The notes: a model not told the origin generated them from the letters alone. A stretch of 64,000 nt of DNA from CAYQJS01 sp964417895 (GCA_964417895.1 CAYQJS010000006.1:1-64000), one strand, 5' to 3'; shown: positions 1-7,813, counted from the first letter of the stretch. A program made the numbers and translations.

Positions 1-1
1 G

Positions 2-889
2 GTGGTGAGCGCGCCGGACGGGCCGATGCCGCAGACGAGGGAGCACATACTGCTGGCGCGGCAGGTAGAGGTGCCGGCGATGGTGGTGTACCTGAACAAA
101 GTGGACATGATGGACGACGAGGAGCTGCTGGAGCTGGTGGAGATGGAGCTGCGGGAGCTCTTGTCGAAGTATGGGTTTCCCGGGGATGAGATTCCGATCG
201 TGCGGGGGAGCGCGCTGGCGGCGCTCACTTCTGAGTCGACCGATCCGAACGCGCCGGAGTACGAGAGCATCCGGCAGCTGATGGATGCGGTGGACACCTA
301 CATCCCGACGCCGGAGCGAGCGCGGGACCGACCGTTTCTGATGCCGATCGAGGATGTGTTTGGGATCAAGGGACGTGGGACGGTGGTGACTGGACGGATC
401 GAGCGCGGTGTGATCAAGGTTGGGGAAGAAGTAGAGATCGTGGGGATAGAGGACACGCGCAAGACCGTTGTGACCGGTGTGGAGATGTTCAAGAAGCTGC
501 TGGACCAGGGAGAGGCTGGGGACAACGTGGGGTGTCTGCTGCGGGGGGTGGAGCGGACCGACGTGGAGCGGGGGATGGTGCTGGCGAAGCCGGGGACCAT
601 CAGACCGCTGAGGAAAGCCGCGGCGGAAGTGTACGTGCTGAGCAAGGAGGAGGGAGGGCGGCACACGCCGTTCTTCAACGGCTATCGGCCGCAGTTCTAT
701 GTGCGGACGACGGACGTGACGGGCAACGTGAAGCTCCCGGAGGGTGTGGAGATGGTCATGCCCGGGGACAACGTGCGGATGGAGATCGAGCTGATCACGC
801 CAGTCGCGCTGGAGGAGGGCGTGCGGTTCGCCATTCGCGAGGGTGGCCGCACCGTGGGCGCCGGCGTCATTACCAGCGTGAGCGCGTAG
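2..889 (+). CDS. tuf: Elongation factor Tu, C-terminal three quarters (5' end outside window)
   Basis: Delivers aminoacyl-tRNA to the ribosome as a GTPase in the cytoplasm. The visible 295 codons start after the switch II region (residues SAPDGPMPQT), include the G4 motif NKVD near residue 33, the G5 SAL motif, then beta-barrel domains 2 and 3 ending in VGAGVITSVSA. About 100 N-terminal residues with the P-loop lie upstream of the window. It is the first gene of the ribosomal protein cluster, the normal place for tuf before rpsJ. Synonymous codons here are strongly G-ending (GTG, CTG, CGG, GGG, GCG), more so than in the ribosomal genes that follow. Identity is certain; only the N-terminus is missing. 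Confidence 0.97.
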   Translation: MVSAPDGPMPQTREHILLARQVEVPAMVVYLNKVDMMDDEELLELVEMELRELLSKYGFPGDEIPIVRGSALAALTSESTDPNAPEYESIRQLMDAVDTYIPTPERARDRPFLMPIEDVFGIKGRGTVVTGRIERGVIKVGEEVEIVGIEDTRKTVVTGVEMFKKLLDQGEAGDNVGCLLRGVERTDVERGMVLAKPGTIRPLRKAAAEVYVLSKEEGGRHTPFFNGYRPQFYVRTTDVTGNVKLPEGVEMVMPGDNVRMEIELITPVALEEGVRFAIREGGRTVGAGVITSVSA

Positions 890-947
890 TGCGGATCTCG
901 AATTGGGGACTGAAGGAGTGTGCGGCATGAGCGTTATGCGTCCTGAC

Positions 948-975
948 CCGCACTCCGCATCCCGCAATCCGCATC
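948..975 (+). repeat. Four tandem heptamers CCGCANN between tuf and rpsJ
   Basis: Four consecutive 7-base units, CCGCACT, CCGCATC, CCGCAAT and CCGCATC, fill the short gap before rpsJ. Heptanucleotide arrays of this sort are known as short tandemly repeated elements in several bacteria. Whether this one has any role in the tuf-rpsJ leader cannot be judged from the sequence. Confidence 0.7.
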
Positions 976-982
976 AGGCACG

Positions 983-1300
983 ATGATGGCCAGGTTGCGT
1001 CAGCGGATCCGGATCCGCCTTAAGGCATTCGACCACAAGAGCCTTGATCAGGCAGCCCGCCAGATCGTCGAGACGGCGGAGCGGACGGGGGCCCAGGTGG
1101 CGGGCCCTGTTCCTCTGCCCACCAAGATCGAAAAGTTCACTGTCATCCGCTCGCCGTTTATCGATAAGGACTCCCGCGAGCAGTTCGAGATGCGGACGCA
1201 CAACCGACTCATCGATGTGCTGGAACCGACCCCGCGCACGGTAGACGCGCTTATGCGATTGAATCTGGCCTCCGGCGTCGACATCGAGATCAAACTATGA
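983..1300 (+). CDS. rpsJ: 30S ribosomal protein S10
   Basis: Small-subunit head protein, also the NusE partner of NusB and NusG in transcription antitermination. The 105 residues contain the S10 landmarks RIRLKAFDHKSLDQ, GPVPLPTKIEKFTV, the loop around FEMRTHNRLID and the C-terminal GVDIEIKL, matching the usual length of about 102. Two adjacent ATG codons (983 and 986) could both start it, and an AGG lies a few bases upstream. It follows tuf after a 93-base gap holding heptamer repeats and leads the S10 operon. Confidence 0.97.
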   Translation: MMARLRQRIRIRLKAFDHKSLDQAARQIVETAERTGAQVAGPVPLPTKIEKFTVIRSPFIDKDSREQFEMRTHNRLIDVLEPTPRTVDALMRLNLASGVDIEIKL

Positions 1301-1391
1301 GGCGCTGTGGCATTTTGAGGCGAAGGCGGAATCCGCACCTTGTGGGCGCGGATTCTTCGGGCTGTAGCCATCAGATGAAAGTTAGGGAATC

Positions 1392-2009
1392 ATGATTTCG
1401 GGTCTGCTGGGTAGAAAATTGCGCATGGGCCGGACTCTCAACAAGTCGGGGGCCGTCGTAGCAACAACCATGGTTTCCGTGGGGCCTTGCTACGTTACCC
1501 AGTTGAAGACCTCCGACCGGGATGGGTACGAGGCCGTGCAGATCGGGTATGAGGAGTCGAGGAAACTGACGAAGCCGCAGCTGGGCCACCTGGGAACGGG
1601 GCCAAAGCTTCGGTATCTCCGCGAAGTAGCAGTCGAGTCGGGCGCCGACGTGACCGTGGGGCAGAAGTTCGATGTCTCCCTGTTCACCGTTGGCGACCGC
1701 GTGGACGCGGTCGCGAGCTCGAAAGGCCGTGGCTTTGCTGGCGTGATGCGCCGCCACGGATTCCACGGCGGGCCCAAGAGCCACGGGCAGTCGGACAGGG
1801 CGAGGGCGGCTGGCTCCATAGGGGCTGGCACGACCCCCGGAAGAGTCCTCAAGGGGACCCGTATGGCGGGGCGCATGGGGAACGAGCGAGTGACGGTCAA
1901 GAACCTTGAGGTGCTCGCCATCGATTCTGAGCGCAACCTGCTGGCCGTCAAAGGCGCGCTGCCTGGCCCGTCCGGGGGGCTCGTGCTCCTGAAGAAAGCG
2001 AGGCGCTGA
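1392..2009 (+). CDS. rplC: 50S ribosomal protein L3
   Basis: Large-subunit protein that binds near the 3' end of 23S rRNA and helps shape the peptidyl-transferase region. The 205-residue product starts MISGLLGRKLRMGR and holds the family's conserved segment FAGVMRRHGFHGGPKSHGQS around residues 118-137, followed by GSIGAGTTPGRVLKGTRMAG. Length is typical. It lies 91 bases after rpsJ and 58 before rplD, as in the standard S10 operon. Confidence 0.97.
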   Translation: MISGLLGRKLRMGRTLNKSGAVVATTMVSVGPCYVTQLKTSDRDGYEAVQIGYEESRKLTKPQLGHLGTGPKLRYLREVAVESGADVTVGQKFDVSLFTVGDRVDAVASSKGRGFAGVMRRHGFHGGPKSHGQSDRARAAGSIGAGTTPGRVLKGTRMAGRMGNERVTVKNLEVLAIDSERNLLAVKGALPGPSGGLVLLKKARR

Positions 2010-2067
2010 TGGGCCGACTTGCTCGGTGCGAGGTGCCGTCCGTGGTCAACAAGGCTTTCTGGACTAG

Positions 2068-2721
2068 ATGATGGAAGTTGCTGTACACAGCGCCGCGGGT
2101 GCGTCGGTTGGCACCATCGCCCTTGATGATCGCGTCTTCGGCATCCAGCCGAACCGGGGCGTGCTTCACCAGGCCGTAGTGGCGCAGTTGGCGAACATGC
2201 GCCACGGAACGGCGGACACGAGGACGCGAGCCGAGGTGGCGGGCGGTGGGAAGAAGCCGTGGCGTCAGAAGGGCACGGGTCGCGCCCGGGCGGGTTCGAC
2301 TCGCGCCCCCCACTGGCGGGGCGGCGGGATCGTGTTCGGGCCGCATCCGCGCAGCTACCATCAGAGACTCCCGCGCAAGATGCGGCGCCTGGCATTGCGG
2401 TCGGCGCTCTCGGAGAAAGCTGCATCGGATGCAGTCGTTGTCGTCGATGGTTTTGAGCTGGAGGATGGGCGAACGAAGACGCTTCTGGGTGTGCTCAATG
2501 CTGTCGGCGCCCAGGGGAGCGCTATCCTGGTCCTGGTGGAGGCGGACGAGCGAGTGAGGCGTGCGTCGGGCAACCTTGTGGACGTACATGTGGCTCTCCC
2601 GAACGGATTGAGCCTCCTGGACGTGCTTCAGGCGGACGTCGTCGTGTTTGGGCGGGAGGCAGTCGAGCCAGTCACTCGGCTGCTGCTTGGCGAATCTCCC
2701 GCCGGCGCGAGCGCTGCGTAG
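2068..2721 (+). CDS. rplD: 50S ribosomal protein L4
   Basis: L4 lines the peptide exit tunnel with an extended loop and in some bacteria autoregulates the S10 operon. The 217-residue product has the family core RHGTADTRTRAEVAGGGKKP and QKGTGRARAGSTRAPHWRGG, which is the tunnel loop, at about residues 48-88. No clear Shine-Dalgarno sequence precedes the ATG at 2068. The gene sits between rplC and rplW. Confidence 0.96.
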   Translation: MMEVAVHSAAGASVGTIALDDRVFGIQPNRGVLHQAVVAQLANMRHGTADTRTRAEVAGGGKKPWRQKGTGRARAGSTRAPHWRGGGIVFGPHPRSYHQRLPRKMRRLALRSALSEKAASDAVVVVDGFELEDGRTKTLLGVLNAVGAQGSAILVLVEADERVRRASGNLVDVHVALPNGLSLLDVLQADVVVFGREAVEPVTRLLLGESPAGASAA

Positions 2722-2740
2722 AAAAGGGGAGGTTTCTGGG

Positions 2741-3025
2741 GTGAACTCCCACGACATCCTGCGTCGCCCTGTGATCACGGAGAAAAGCACCATGCTGGGT
2801 GACCGCGGACAATACGTGTTCGAGGTGGCCGGCGACGCGAACAAGATCGAGGTCAAGCGCGCCGTGGAAGAAGTGTTCAAGGTGGATGTGCGCGGGGTGA
2901 ACATTCTTCATATGCACGGCAAGATGCGTAGGATGGGTCGGAGCCGCGGAATGACCCGTCCGTGGAAAAAGGCGATCGTCACGCTCAAGGCGGGCGATCG
3001 CATCGAGCTGTTCCAAGGCATATAG
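2741..3025 (+). CDS. rplW: 50S ribosomal protein L23
   Basis: L23 sits at the tunnel exit and docks trigger factor and the signal recognition particle. The product is 94 residues from the GTG at 2741, which is preceded by GGGGAGGT about eight bases upstream; a longer reading into rplD is possible in frame but is not supported by family length. Landmarks are LRRPVITEKS at the N-terminus, YVFEVAGDANKIEVKRAVEE and the C-terminal KKAIVTLKAGD. It starts 19 bases after the rplD stop. Confidence 0.95.
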   Translation: MNSHDILRRPVITEKSTMLGDRGQYVFEVAGDANKIEVKRAVEEVFKVDVRGVNILHMHGKMRRMGRSRGMTRPWKKAIVTLKAGDRIELFQGI

Positions 3026-3033
3026 GACAAGCC

Positions 3034-3056
3034 CCTCTCCCTCCGGTGGGGAGAGG
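3034..3056. repeat. CCTCTCCC/GGGAGAGG inverted repeat between rplW and rplB
   Basis: An 8-base perfect stem (CCTCTCCC at 3034-3041, GGGAGAGG at 3049-3056) with a 7-base loop fills the rplW-rplB gap. A near-identical palindrome occurs at 30680-30700. The right arm runs into the purine-rich AGGAAGGGGTGAGG that serves as the ribosome binding site of rplB, so the hairpin could affect rplB translation. It lacks a T-tract and is not a typical terminator. Confidence 0.65.
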
Positions 3057-3073
3057 AAGGGGTGAGGATTCAC

Positions 3074-3901
3074 TTGCCAACCAAACTCTACAAACCCACG
3101 TCTCCAGGCCGTCGGGGCATGACGGGGTCGACGTTCGAGGAGATCACCAAGTGGAAGCCCGAGAAGAACCTCGTCGAGCCGCTCAAGAAGCGGGCCGGGC
3201 GCAACAACCAGGGCCGCCTGACCGTGCGGCACCGAGGTGGTGGCCACAAGCGCATGTACCGGATCATCGACTGGAAGCGCGACAAACTCGGGATTGGGGC
3301 GAAGGTTGTGGCCATTGAGTACGATCCCAATCGCTCGGCTCGTATCGCGTTGCTCCAGTACGAGGACGGCGAAAAGCGTTACATCGTGGCTCCCGCGGCG
3401 CTCAAGGTGGGCGCTTTGCTCATGAGCGGATCTGACGCCGAACTGGCGTCCGGGAACGCGTTGCCCCTTCGCAACATCCCCACCGGTACGACGATCCACA
3501 ACCTTGAGTTGCGTCCCGGGCAGGGAGCGCGTCTTGTGAGAAGCGCCGGGAACGCCGCGCAGCTCATGGCCAAGGACAGGGACTGGGCCCAGGTGCGACT
3601 GCCCTCCGGTGAGGTCCATCGCATCCACGTTGCCTGCATGGCGACGATTGGGCAGGTGGGCAACGCAGAGCACGCAGCCATGAAGATCGGCAAGGCGGGC
3701 CGCAGCCGCTGGCTTGGCATACGGCCGACGGTGCGCGGCTCCGCGATGAACCCGCGGGACCATCCGCACGGAGGCGGGGAGGGCAAGGCGCCGCGAGGGG
3801 GGCAGCCGCAGACACCCTGGGGCAAACCAGCTATGGGCTACCGGACTCGGCGGCGAAAGAGCACAGATAAATTCATCGCCCGCCGGCGGGGTTCCAGGTG
3901 A
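3074..3901 (+). CDS. rplB: 50S ribosomal protein L2
   Basis: L2 is a universal 23S rRNA-binding protein needed for subunit joining and peptidyl transfer. The product begins PTKLYKPTSPGRRGMT from a TTG at 3074, with GTGAGG 6 bases upstream; the in-frame GTG at 3062 would add MRIH and is an alternative. Conserved RHRGGGHKRMYRIIDWKRDK near the N-terminus and the catalytic-region segment RGSAMNPRDHPHGGGEGKAP near residue 220-240 identify it. Length about 275 residues is typical. Confidence 0.96.
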   Translation: MPTKLYKPTSPGRRGMTGSTFEEITKWKPEKNLVEPLKKRAGRNNQGRLTVRHRGGGHKRMYRIIDWKRDKLGIGAKVVAIEYDPNRSARIALLQYEDGEKRYIVAPAALKVGALLMSGSDAELASGNALPLRNIPTGTTIHNLELRPGQGARLVRSAGNAAQLMAKDRDWAQVRLPSGEVHRIHVACMATIGQVGNAEHAAMKIGKAGRSRWLGIRPTVRGSAMNPRDHPHGGGEGKAPRGGQPQTPWGKPAMGYRTRRRKSTDKFIARRRGSR

Positions 3902-3932
3902 CCATATCCAGTAAAGAGCCCGGAGGCCGACC

Positions 3933-4217
3933 GTGAGCCGATCCCTCAAGAAGGGCCCGTACGTCGATGTGAAGCTTCTCCGGAAGATCGAGGCGCTCAA
4001 CCAGATGGGGCGGAAGGTCGTGCTCAAGACTTGGTCGCGAGACTCGACGATCTTTCCCCAGATGGTCGGCCACACCCTAGCAGTGCACGACGGGCGGCGG
4101 CACGTTCCGATCTACATGACGGAGAATATGGTGGGCCACAAGCTGGGCGAGTTTGCGCCAACGAGGCACTTCCGCGGGCATACAGCGCGCGGCGAGCGGG
4201 CTACGCGAGTGAGGTAG
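3933..4217 (+). CDS. rpsS: 30S ribosomal protein S19
   Basis: S19 forms a complex with S13 in the small-subunit head near the A site. The 94-residue product starts at a GTG, MSRSLKKGPYVD, and contains GHTLAVHDGRRHVPIYMTEN and GHKLGEFAPTRHFRGH, all diagnostic. A GGAGG lies at about 3920, 8-10 bases ahead. It is placed between rplB and rplV as in the standard operon. Confidence 0.96.
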   Translation: MSRSLKKGPYVDVKLLRKIEALNQMGRKVVLKTWSRDSTIFPQMVGHTLAVHDGRRHVPIYMTENMVGHKLGEFAPTRHFRGHTARGERATRVR

Positions 4218-4275
4218 GGCGCCTCAATATCTAAGCCAAAACGGTGACGAATCCTCGGGTGGTGATGGCAAGACA

Positions 4276-4623
4276 ATGGCAGGCATAGAGATCCAGGCTA
4301 TAGCCCGGAACGTGCGGATGACGCCGCGCAAAGTCCGGCTGGTCGGCGCAGCCGTTAAGGGGAAGCCCCTTAGCGAGGCGATGGCTGTGCTCCGGTTCAT
4401 GCCGCAGCGGGCGTCGACGCCAGTCTTGAAGGTCGTGAAGTCGGCGGCAGCCAATGCGGAGAACAACTTTGACATGGACCCCAACGACCTCGTCGTCGTC
4501 CGGGTTATCGCAGACGAGGGCCGCACGCTCAGACGCTTCAGAGCGAAAGCTCGAGGCCGCACCGGGCCCTTGCTCAAGCGGTCGAGTCACATCACGGTGG
4601 TCGTGAAGGAGAAGGAGGCCTAA
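4276..4623 (+). CDS. rplV: 50S ribosomal protein L22
   Basis: L22 contributes a hairpin to the peptide exit tunnel and is a known site of macrolide-resistance changes. The 115 residues include ARNVRMTPRKVRLVGAAVKG, LKVVKSAAANAENN and the loop RTLRRFRAKARGRTGPLLKR. Length is typical. rpsC begins only three bases after its stop, so the two are almost certainly co-translated. Confidence 0.96.
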   Translation: MAGIEIQAIARNVRMTPRKVRLVGAAVKGKPLSEAMAVLRFMPQRASTPVLKVVKSAAANAENNFDMDPNDLVVVRVIADEGRTLRRFRAKARGRTGPLLKRSSHITVVVKEKEA

Positions 4624-4626
4624 CTC

Positions 4627-5445
4627 GTGGGACAGAAAGTCCATCCCATCGGGTTTCGGATCGGCATCAACAAGGAGCGCCAGGCGCGCTGGTTCGCCGA
4701 TAACAGAAGTTTCCCGATCCTGCTGCGCGAGGATCTCATGATTCGTCAGACGATCAAGCGGCGCTTGGTCGATGCCGGCGTGCCGCGTGTCGACATAGAG
4801 CGATCGACAAACCAGGTGGGCGTGACGATCCATGCGGCAAAGCCCGGTATCGTGATCGGCAAGGGCGGCGCGAAGGTCGAAGAGCTGCGCAAGAGCTTAG
4901 AGGCTTCTACCGCGAAGAAGGTCCGCATTACCATCAACGAGATCCGGCAACCGGAGCTGAATGCCACGCTCCTTGCGCAAAGCGTGGCGGATCAACTCCT
5001 CCGTCGCGTCGCTTTCCGCCGGGCAATGAAACAGGCGGTGGGCCGGGCGATGCGCTTCGGGGCGCGGGGCGTCCGGGTTCAGGTCGCCGGCCGGCTGGGC
5101 GGCTCTGAGATGTCACGGCGGGAGTGGGAGCGCGAGGGTCGCGTGCCGCTGCACACCATTCGCGCGGACATCGACTACGGCAAGGCCGAGGCGCGCACGA
5201 CCTTCGGGATCATCGGGGTGAAGGCGTGGGTGTACCGGGGCGACGTTGGCCCGGCCGTGGGCTCGCCGGAGCCACTCCCGCAGCCGGGTCCGCGGCGCCA
5301 ACCGGTGCCCGCGGGCCCCCCGGCGGTAGGCGCCGTGGGGCTGCCCGTCATCGACGAGGAGGATCTGGATCTGCCGATCCCGGAGGGGCCGGCCATCTTC
5401 GAGCCGGACGAGGACGAGGGCGATGCTTCAGCCGAAGCGCGTTAA
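4627..5445 (+). CDS. rpsC: 30S ribosomal protein S3 with a proline-rich acidic tail
   Basis: S3 sits at the mRNA entry channel and has helicase-like roles with S4 and S5. The GTG-started product has GQKVHPIGFRIGI at its N-terminus, the KH domain with GIVIGKGGAKVEELR near residue 80, and the S3 C-terminal domain ending around AWVYRGDV near residue 205. Beyond this lies an extension of about 65 residues, first rich in Pro and Gly, then in Asp and Glu, which most S3 proteins have only in short form. The 3' end overlaps rplP by 23 bases, so this tail is encoded partly on top of the next gene. Confidence 0.96.
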   Translation: MGQKVHPIGFRIGINKERQARWFADNRSFPILLREDLMIRQTIKRRLVDAGVPRVDIERSTNQVGVTIHAAKPGIVIGKGGAKVEELRKSLEASTAKKVRITINEIRQPELNATLLAQSVADQLLRRVAFRRAMKQAVGRAMRFGARGVRVQVAGRLGGSEMSRREWEREGRVPLHTIRADIDYGKAEARTTFGIIGVKAWVYRGDVGPAVGSPEPLPQPGPRRQPVPAGPPAVGAVGLPVIDEEDLDLPIPEGPAIFEPDEDEGDASAEAR

Positions 5446-5848
5446 ATTCCGAAAAATGCACCGGGGCCGAATGAAGGGCATAGCAACATCCGGTAACGCT
5501 GTGTCGTTCGGCGAGATCGGGCTTCAGGCCCTGGAGCCTGCCTGGATCACGGCTCGGCAAATCGAGGCTGCGCGTCGGACCATCACCCATCATCTGAAGC
5601 GGGGGGGCAAAGTCTGGATTCGGGTCTTTCCCGACAAATCGGCGACCGCAAAACCCGCCGAGACCCGCATGGGTGGCGGCAAAGGTGCGCCCGACCACTG
5701 GGTGGCGGTGGTGCGCCCGGGCCGCATGCTCTTTGAGGTAGGCGGCGTCCCGCCGCAGTTGGCGACGGAAGCCCTGCGCCTCGCCGCGCATAAGCTTCCG
5801 ATCCAGACCAGGCTGGTGGAGCGCGAGGTAGCGGTGACGACGCTGTGA
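5423..5848 (+). CDS. rplP: 50S ribosomal protein L16
   Basis: L16 helps position the A-site tRNA and is a late assembly protein. The product begins MLQPKRVKFRKMHRGRMKG, with PDKSATAKPAETRMGGGKG in the central conserved segment (about residues 72-90) and the expected length of 141. The start lies inside the rpsC tail (23-base overlap), which suggests translational coupling. The last bases overlap the GTG of rpmC. Confidence 0.97.
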   Translation: MLQPKRVKFRKMHRGRMKGIATSGNAVSFGEIGLQALEPAWITARQIEAARRTITHHLKRGGKVWIRVFPDKSATAKPAETRMGGGKGAPDHWVAVVRPGRMLFEVGGVPPQLATEALRLAAHKLPIQTRLVEREVAVTTL

Positions 5849-6048
5849 AGGCAACCGAGGTTCGCACTCTCGATGACTCCGACCTGCAACAACGCATGGA
5901 TGACCTGCGCGAGGAGTTGTTCAACCTGCGTTTCCAGTACGCCACGCGGCAGCTGACCAATCACGCTCGCATGCGCGATGTGCGCCGCGACATCGCTCGT
6001 ATTCAGACCGTCCTGCGCCAGCGCGAGCTGGCAGGAGTGAGGACGTAG
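5845..6048 (+). CDS. rpmC: 50S ribosomal protein L29
   Basis: A small protein at the tunnel exit next to L23. The 67-residue product has the two-helix L29 pattern with the core LREELFNLRFQYATRQLTNH at residues 19-38 and the following RMRDVRRDIARIQTVLRQRE. The GTG start overlaps the stop of rplP by four bases (GTGA), a coupled arrangement. Confidence 0.95.
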   Translation: MKATEVRTLDDSDLQQRMDDLREELFNLRFQYATRQLTNHARMRDVRRDIARIQTVLRQRELAGVRT

Positions 6049-6049
6049 T

Positions 6050-6358
6050 ATGGCCCAATCACGAGGCCGCCGTCGGACTCTCGTCGGACGCGTGACGAGC
6101 GCCAAGATGGACAAGACCGTTGTCGTGGCGGTCGAGGTGGTGCATAAGCATCGTCTCTACGGGCGCCCGATTCGACGCACGCATAAGTTCAAGGCGCACG
6201 ACGCGGCGAACACCTGCCATCCGGGCGATCGGGTGGAGATCCAAGAGAGCCGCCCGCTGAGTCGGGAGAAGCGCTGGGTGGTGGCGCGCCTCATCAAGAG
6301 TGGCCACGAGGAGATCCCCATTATCGACCAGACGGTCCCCCCGCAGGCGTCGACATGA
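6050..6358 (+). CDS. rpsQ: 30S ribosomal protein S17
   Basis: Primary 16S rRNA-binding protein of the body domain. The product starts MAQSRGRRRTLVGRVTSAKM and has DKTVVVAVEVVHKHRLYGR, then KFKAHDAANTCHPGDRVEIQ and SRPLSREKRWVV, which are standard S17 features. At 102 residues it carries a C-terminal tail about 15-20 residues longer than many homologues. It begins one base after rpmC and overlaps rplN by four bases. Confidence 0.95.
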   Translation: MAQSRGRRRTLVGRVTSAKMDKTVVVAVEVVHKHRLYGRPIRRTHKFKAHDAANTCHPGDRVEIQESRPLSREKRWVVARLIKSGHEEIPIIDQTVPPQAST

Positions 6359-6720
6359 TCCGGCCCTATACGCGGTGCCGAGTGGCGGACAACACTGGCG
6401 CGCGCGAGGTGCTGTGCATCCGCGTGCTGGAGGCAAACAAGGAGTACGCGGAGATCGGCGACGTGATCGTGGGGTCCGTGAAACAGGCGGTACCGGGCGG
6501 CTCGGTGAAGAAAAGCGAGGTAGTAAAGGCCGTCGTCGTGCGCACTGCAAAGGAGTTCGGGCGCCCGGACGGGTCGACGATTCGCTTCGATGATAACGCG
6601 GTCGTTATCCTGTCCGATCGACTCAATCCGAAGGGGACGCGCATTTTTGGGCCCGTGGCCCGTGAGCTGCGAGAGAAAAACTACATGAAAATCGTGTCGC
6701 TGGCGCCCGAGGTGATTTAG
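6355..6720 (+). CDS. rplN: 50S ribosomal protein L14
   Basis: L14 lies at the subunit interface, contacts 16S rRNA and is the docking site of the silencing factor RsfS, whose gene is at 30917-31264 in this window. The 121-residue sequence contains YTRCRVADNTGAREVLCIRV, then GSVKKSEVVKAVVVRTAKE and NPKGTRIFGPVARELREKNY. Length is typical. The ATG overlaps the rpsQ stop and its own stop shares a base with the rplX start. Confidence 0.97.
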   Translation: MIRPYTRCRVADNTGAREVLCIRVLEANKEYAEIGDVIVGSVKQAVPGGSVKKSEVVKAVVVRTAKEFGRPDGSTIRFDDNAVVILSDRLNPKGTRIFGPVARELREKNYMKIVSLAPEVI

Positions 6721-7031
6721 TGTTCCGCATCAAGCGTGACGATACCGTTGAGGTCCGAAAGGGGCGGGATCGCGGCAAGCGCGGCAAGATCCGCCGGGTC
6801 ATCCCAGGCGAAGACCGCGCCATTGTCGCGGACGTCAACATTCTGAAGAAGCACGTCAAACCAGGGCAGCGTGCGAGGCAAGCCGGGATCATTGACATCG
6901 AGGCCCCGGTCCGACTCGCGAACCTCGCGCTTGTCTGCGGCAAATGCGGCAAACCGACCAAGGCTGGGTTCCGGTTTCTGGATGATGGTTCCAAGGCGCG
7001 CTACTGCAAGAAGTGCGGTGAGCTGACTTAG
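6720..7031 (+). CDS. rplX: 50S ribosomal protein L24
   Basis: Assembly-initiating protein of the large subunit. The GTG-started 103-residue product has the KOW motif RKGRDRGKRGKIRRVIPGED at residues 12-31, followed by VNILKKHVKPGQ, and near its C-terminus four cysteines in CGKCGKPTKAGFR and YCKKCGEL, a zinc-ribbon form of L24. The start overlaps the last base of the rplN stop codon. Confidence 0.95.
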   Translation: MFRIKRDDTVEVRKGRDRGKRGKIRRVIPGEDRAIVADVNILKKHVKPGQRARQAGIIDIEAPVRLANLALVCGKCGKPTKAGFRFLDDGSKARYCKKCGELT

Positions 7032-7045
7032 GAGGAGACTGCGCG

Positions 7046-7597
7046 ATGGTGCCGCGCCTGCGCGAGCGTTATCTGAACGATATTCTCCCTGCCTTGAGGC
7101 GGGAGCTCGAATACCGGAATGTGATGGAGGTGCCCAGACTCCACAAGCTGGTGCTGAATATCGGGCTGGGTGAAGCTATCCGAGACGGCAAGGCGCTGGA
7201 CGCAGCGGTACGCGACGTGGGATTGATCACCGGTCAACACCCCGTCATCACGCGGGCCAAGAAGTCCATCGCCGGGTTCCGCCTCCGCGAGGGGATGCCC
7301 ATCGGGGTGACTGTGACCCTGCGGGGCGACCGGATGTACGAGTTCCTCGATCGGCTCATCACGATCGCTCTGCCGCGAGTGCGTGACTTCCGAGGGGTAT
7401 CCGAGCGGGGTTTCGACGGGCGCGGCAACTACACCATAGGTCTGCGCGAGCAGCTGATATTCCCGGAGGTCGACTACGACAAGATCGACCGCGTCCGTGG
7501 CATGGAAGTGACCCTTGTGACGAGCGCGCGAACCGACCCGGAAGCCCGCCGACTGCTCGAGCTGTTGGGAATGCCGTTCCAGCGCGTTGCCGCGTAG
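7046..7597 (+). CDS. rplE: 50S ribosomal protein L5
   Basis: L5 binds 5S rRNA in the central protuberance and contacts P-site tRNA. The 183 residues include NIGLGEAIRDGKALDAAVRD, the segment ITRAKKSIAGFRLREGMPIG, and YTIGLREQLIFPEVDYDKID. A strong AGGAGGAG lies about ten bases before the ATG. It is followed after 19 bases by rpsN, as expected at the start of the spc operon. Confidence 0.97.
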   Translation: MVPRLRERYLNDILPALRRELEYRNVMEVPRLHKLVLNIGLGEAIRDGKALDAAVRDVGLITGQHPVITRAKKSIAGFRLREGMPIGVTVTLRGDRMYEFLDRLITIALPRVRDFRGVSERGFDGRGNYTIGLREQLIFPEVDYDKIDRVRGMEVTLVTSARTDPEARRLLELLGMPFQRVAA

Positions 7598-7616
7598 AGA
7601 AACGCCCGGAGGATCG

Positions 7617-7802
7617 TTGGCTAAGAAGTCCAAAATCGCCAAGTCCATGCGTCCACCCAAATGGCCGGTGCAGCGCCACAACCGCTGCGGCCGCTGCGGG
7701 CGGCCCAGAGCCTATATGCGGAAGTTCGGTCTCTGTCGCATTTGCTTCCGGGAGCTTGCCTTACAAGGCGAGATTCCCGGGATCACCAAGTCCAGCTGGT
7801 AG
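7617..7802 (+). CDS. rpsN: 30S ribosomal protein S14, zinc-binding (type Z)
   Basis: S14 of the small-subunit head. The 61-residue product is read from the TTG at 7617, five bases after GGAGG; an upstream ATG at 7587 is in frame but lies inside rplE and is not needed. The short length and the zinc ligands in NRCGRCGRPRAYMRKFGLCR followed by IC define the zinc-binding form (C-x2-C, 12 residues, C-x2-C). The C-terminus GEIPGITKSSW is diagnostic. Confidence 0.95.
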   Translation: MAKKSKIAKSMRPPKWPVQRHNRCGRCGRPRAYMRKFGLCRICFRELALQGEIPGITKSSW

Positions 7803-7813
7803 GTGGCGGTTCC

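Noticed and set aside
298..678. Minus-strand open frame inside tuf
   Set aside because: Shadow of a high-GC coding strand; Ser/Arg/Thr-rich with no family features.
2672..4075. Long (467-codon) minus-strand frame across rplW, rplB and rpsS
   Set aside because: Opposite to three certain ribosomal protein genes; composition is typical of antisense reading in GC-rich DNA.
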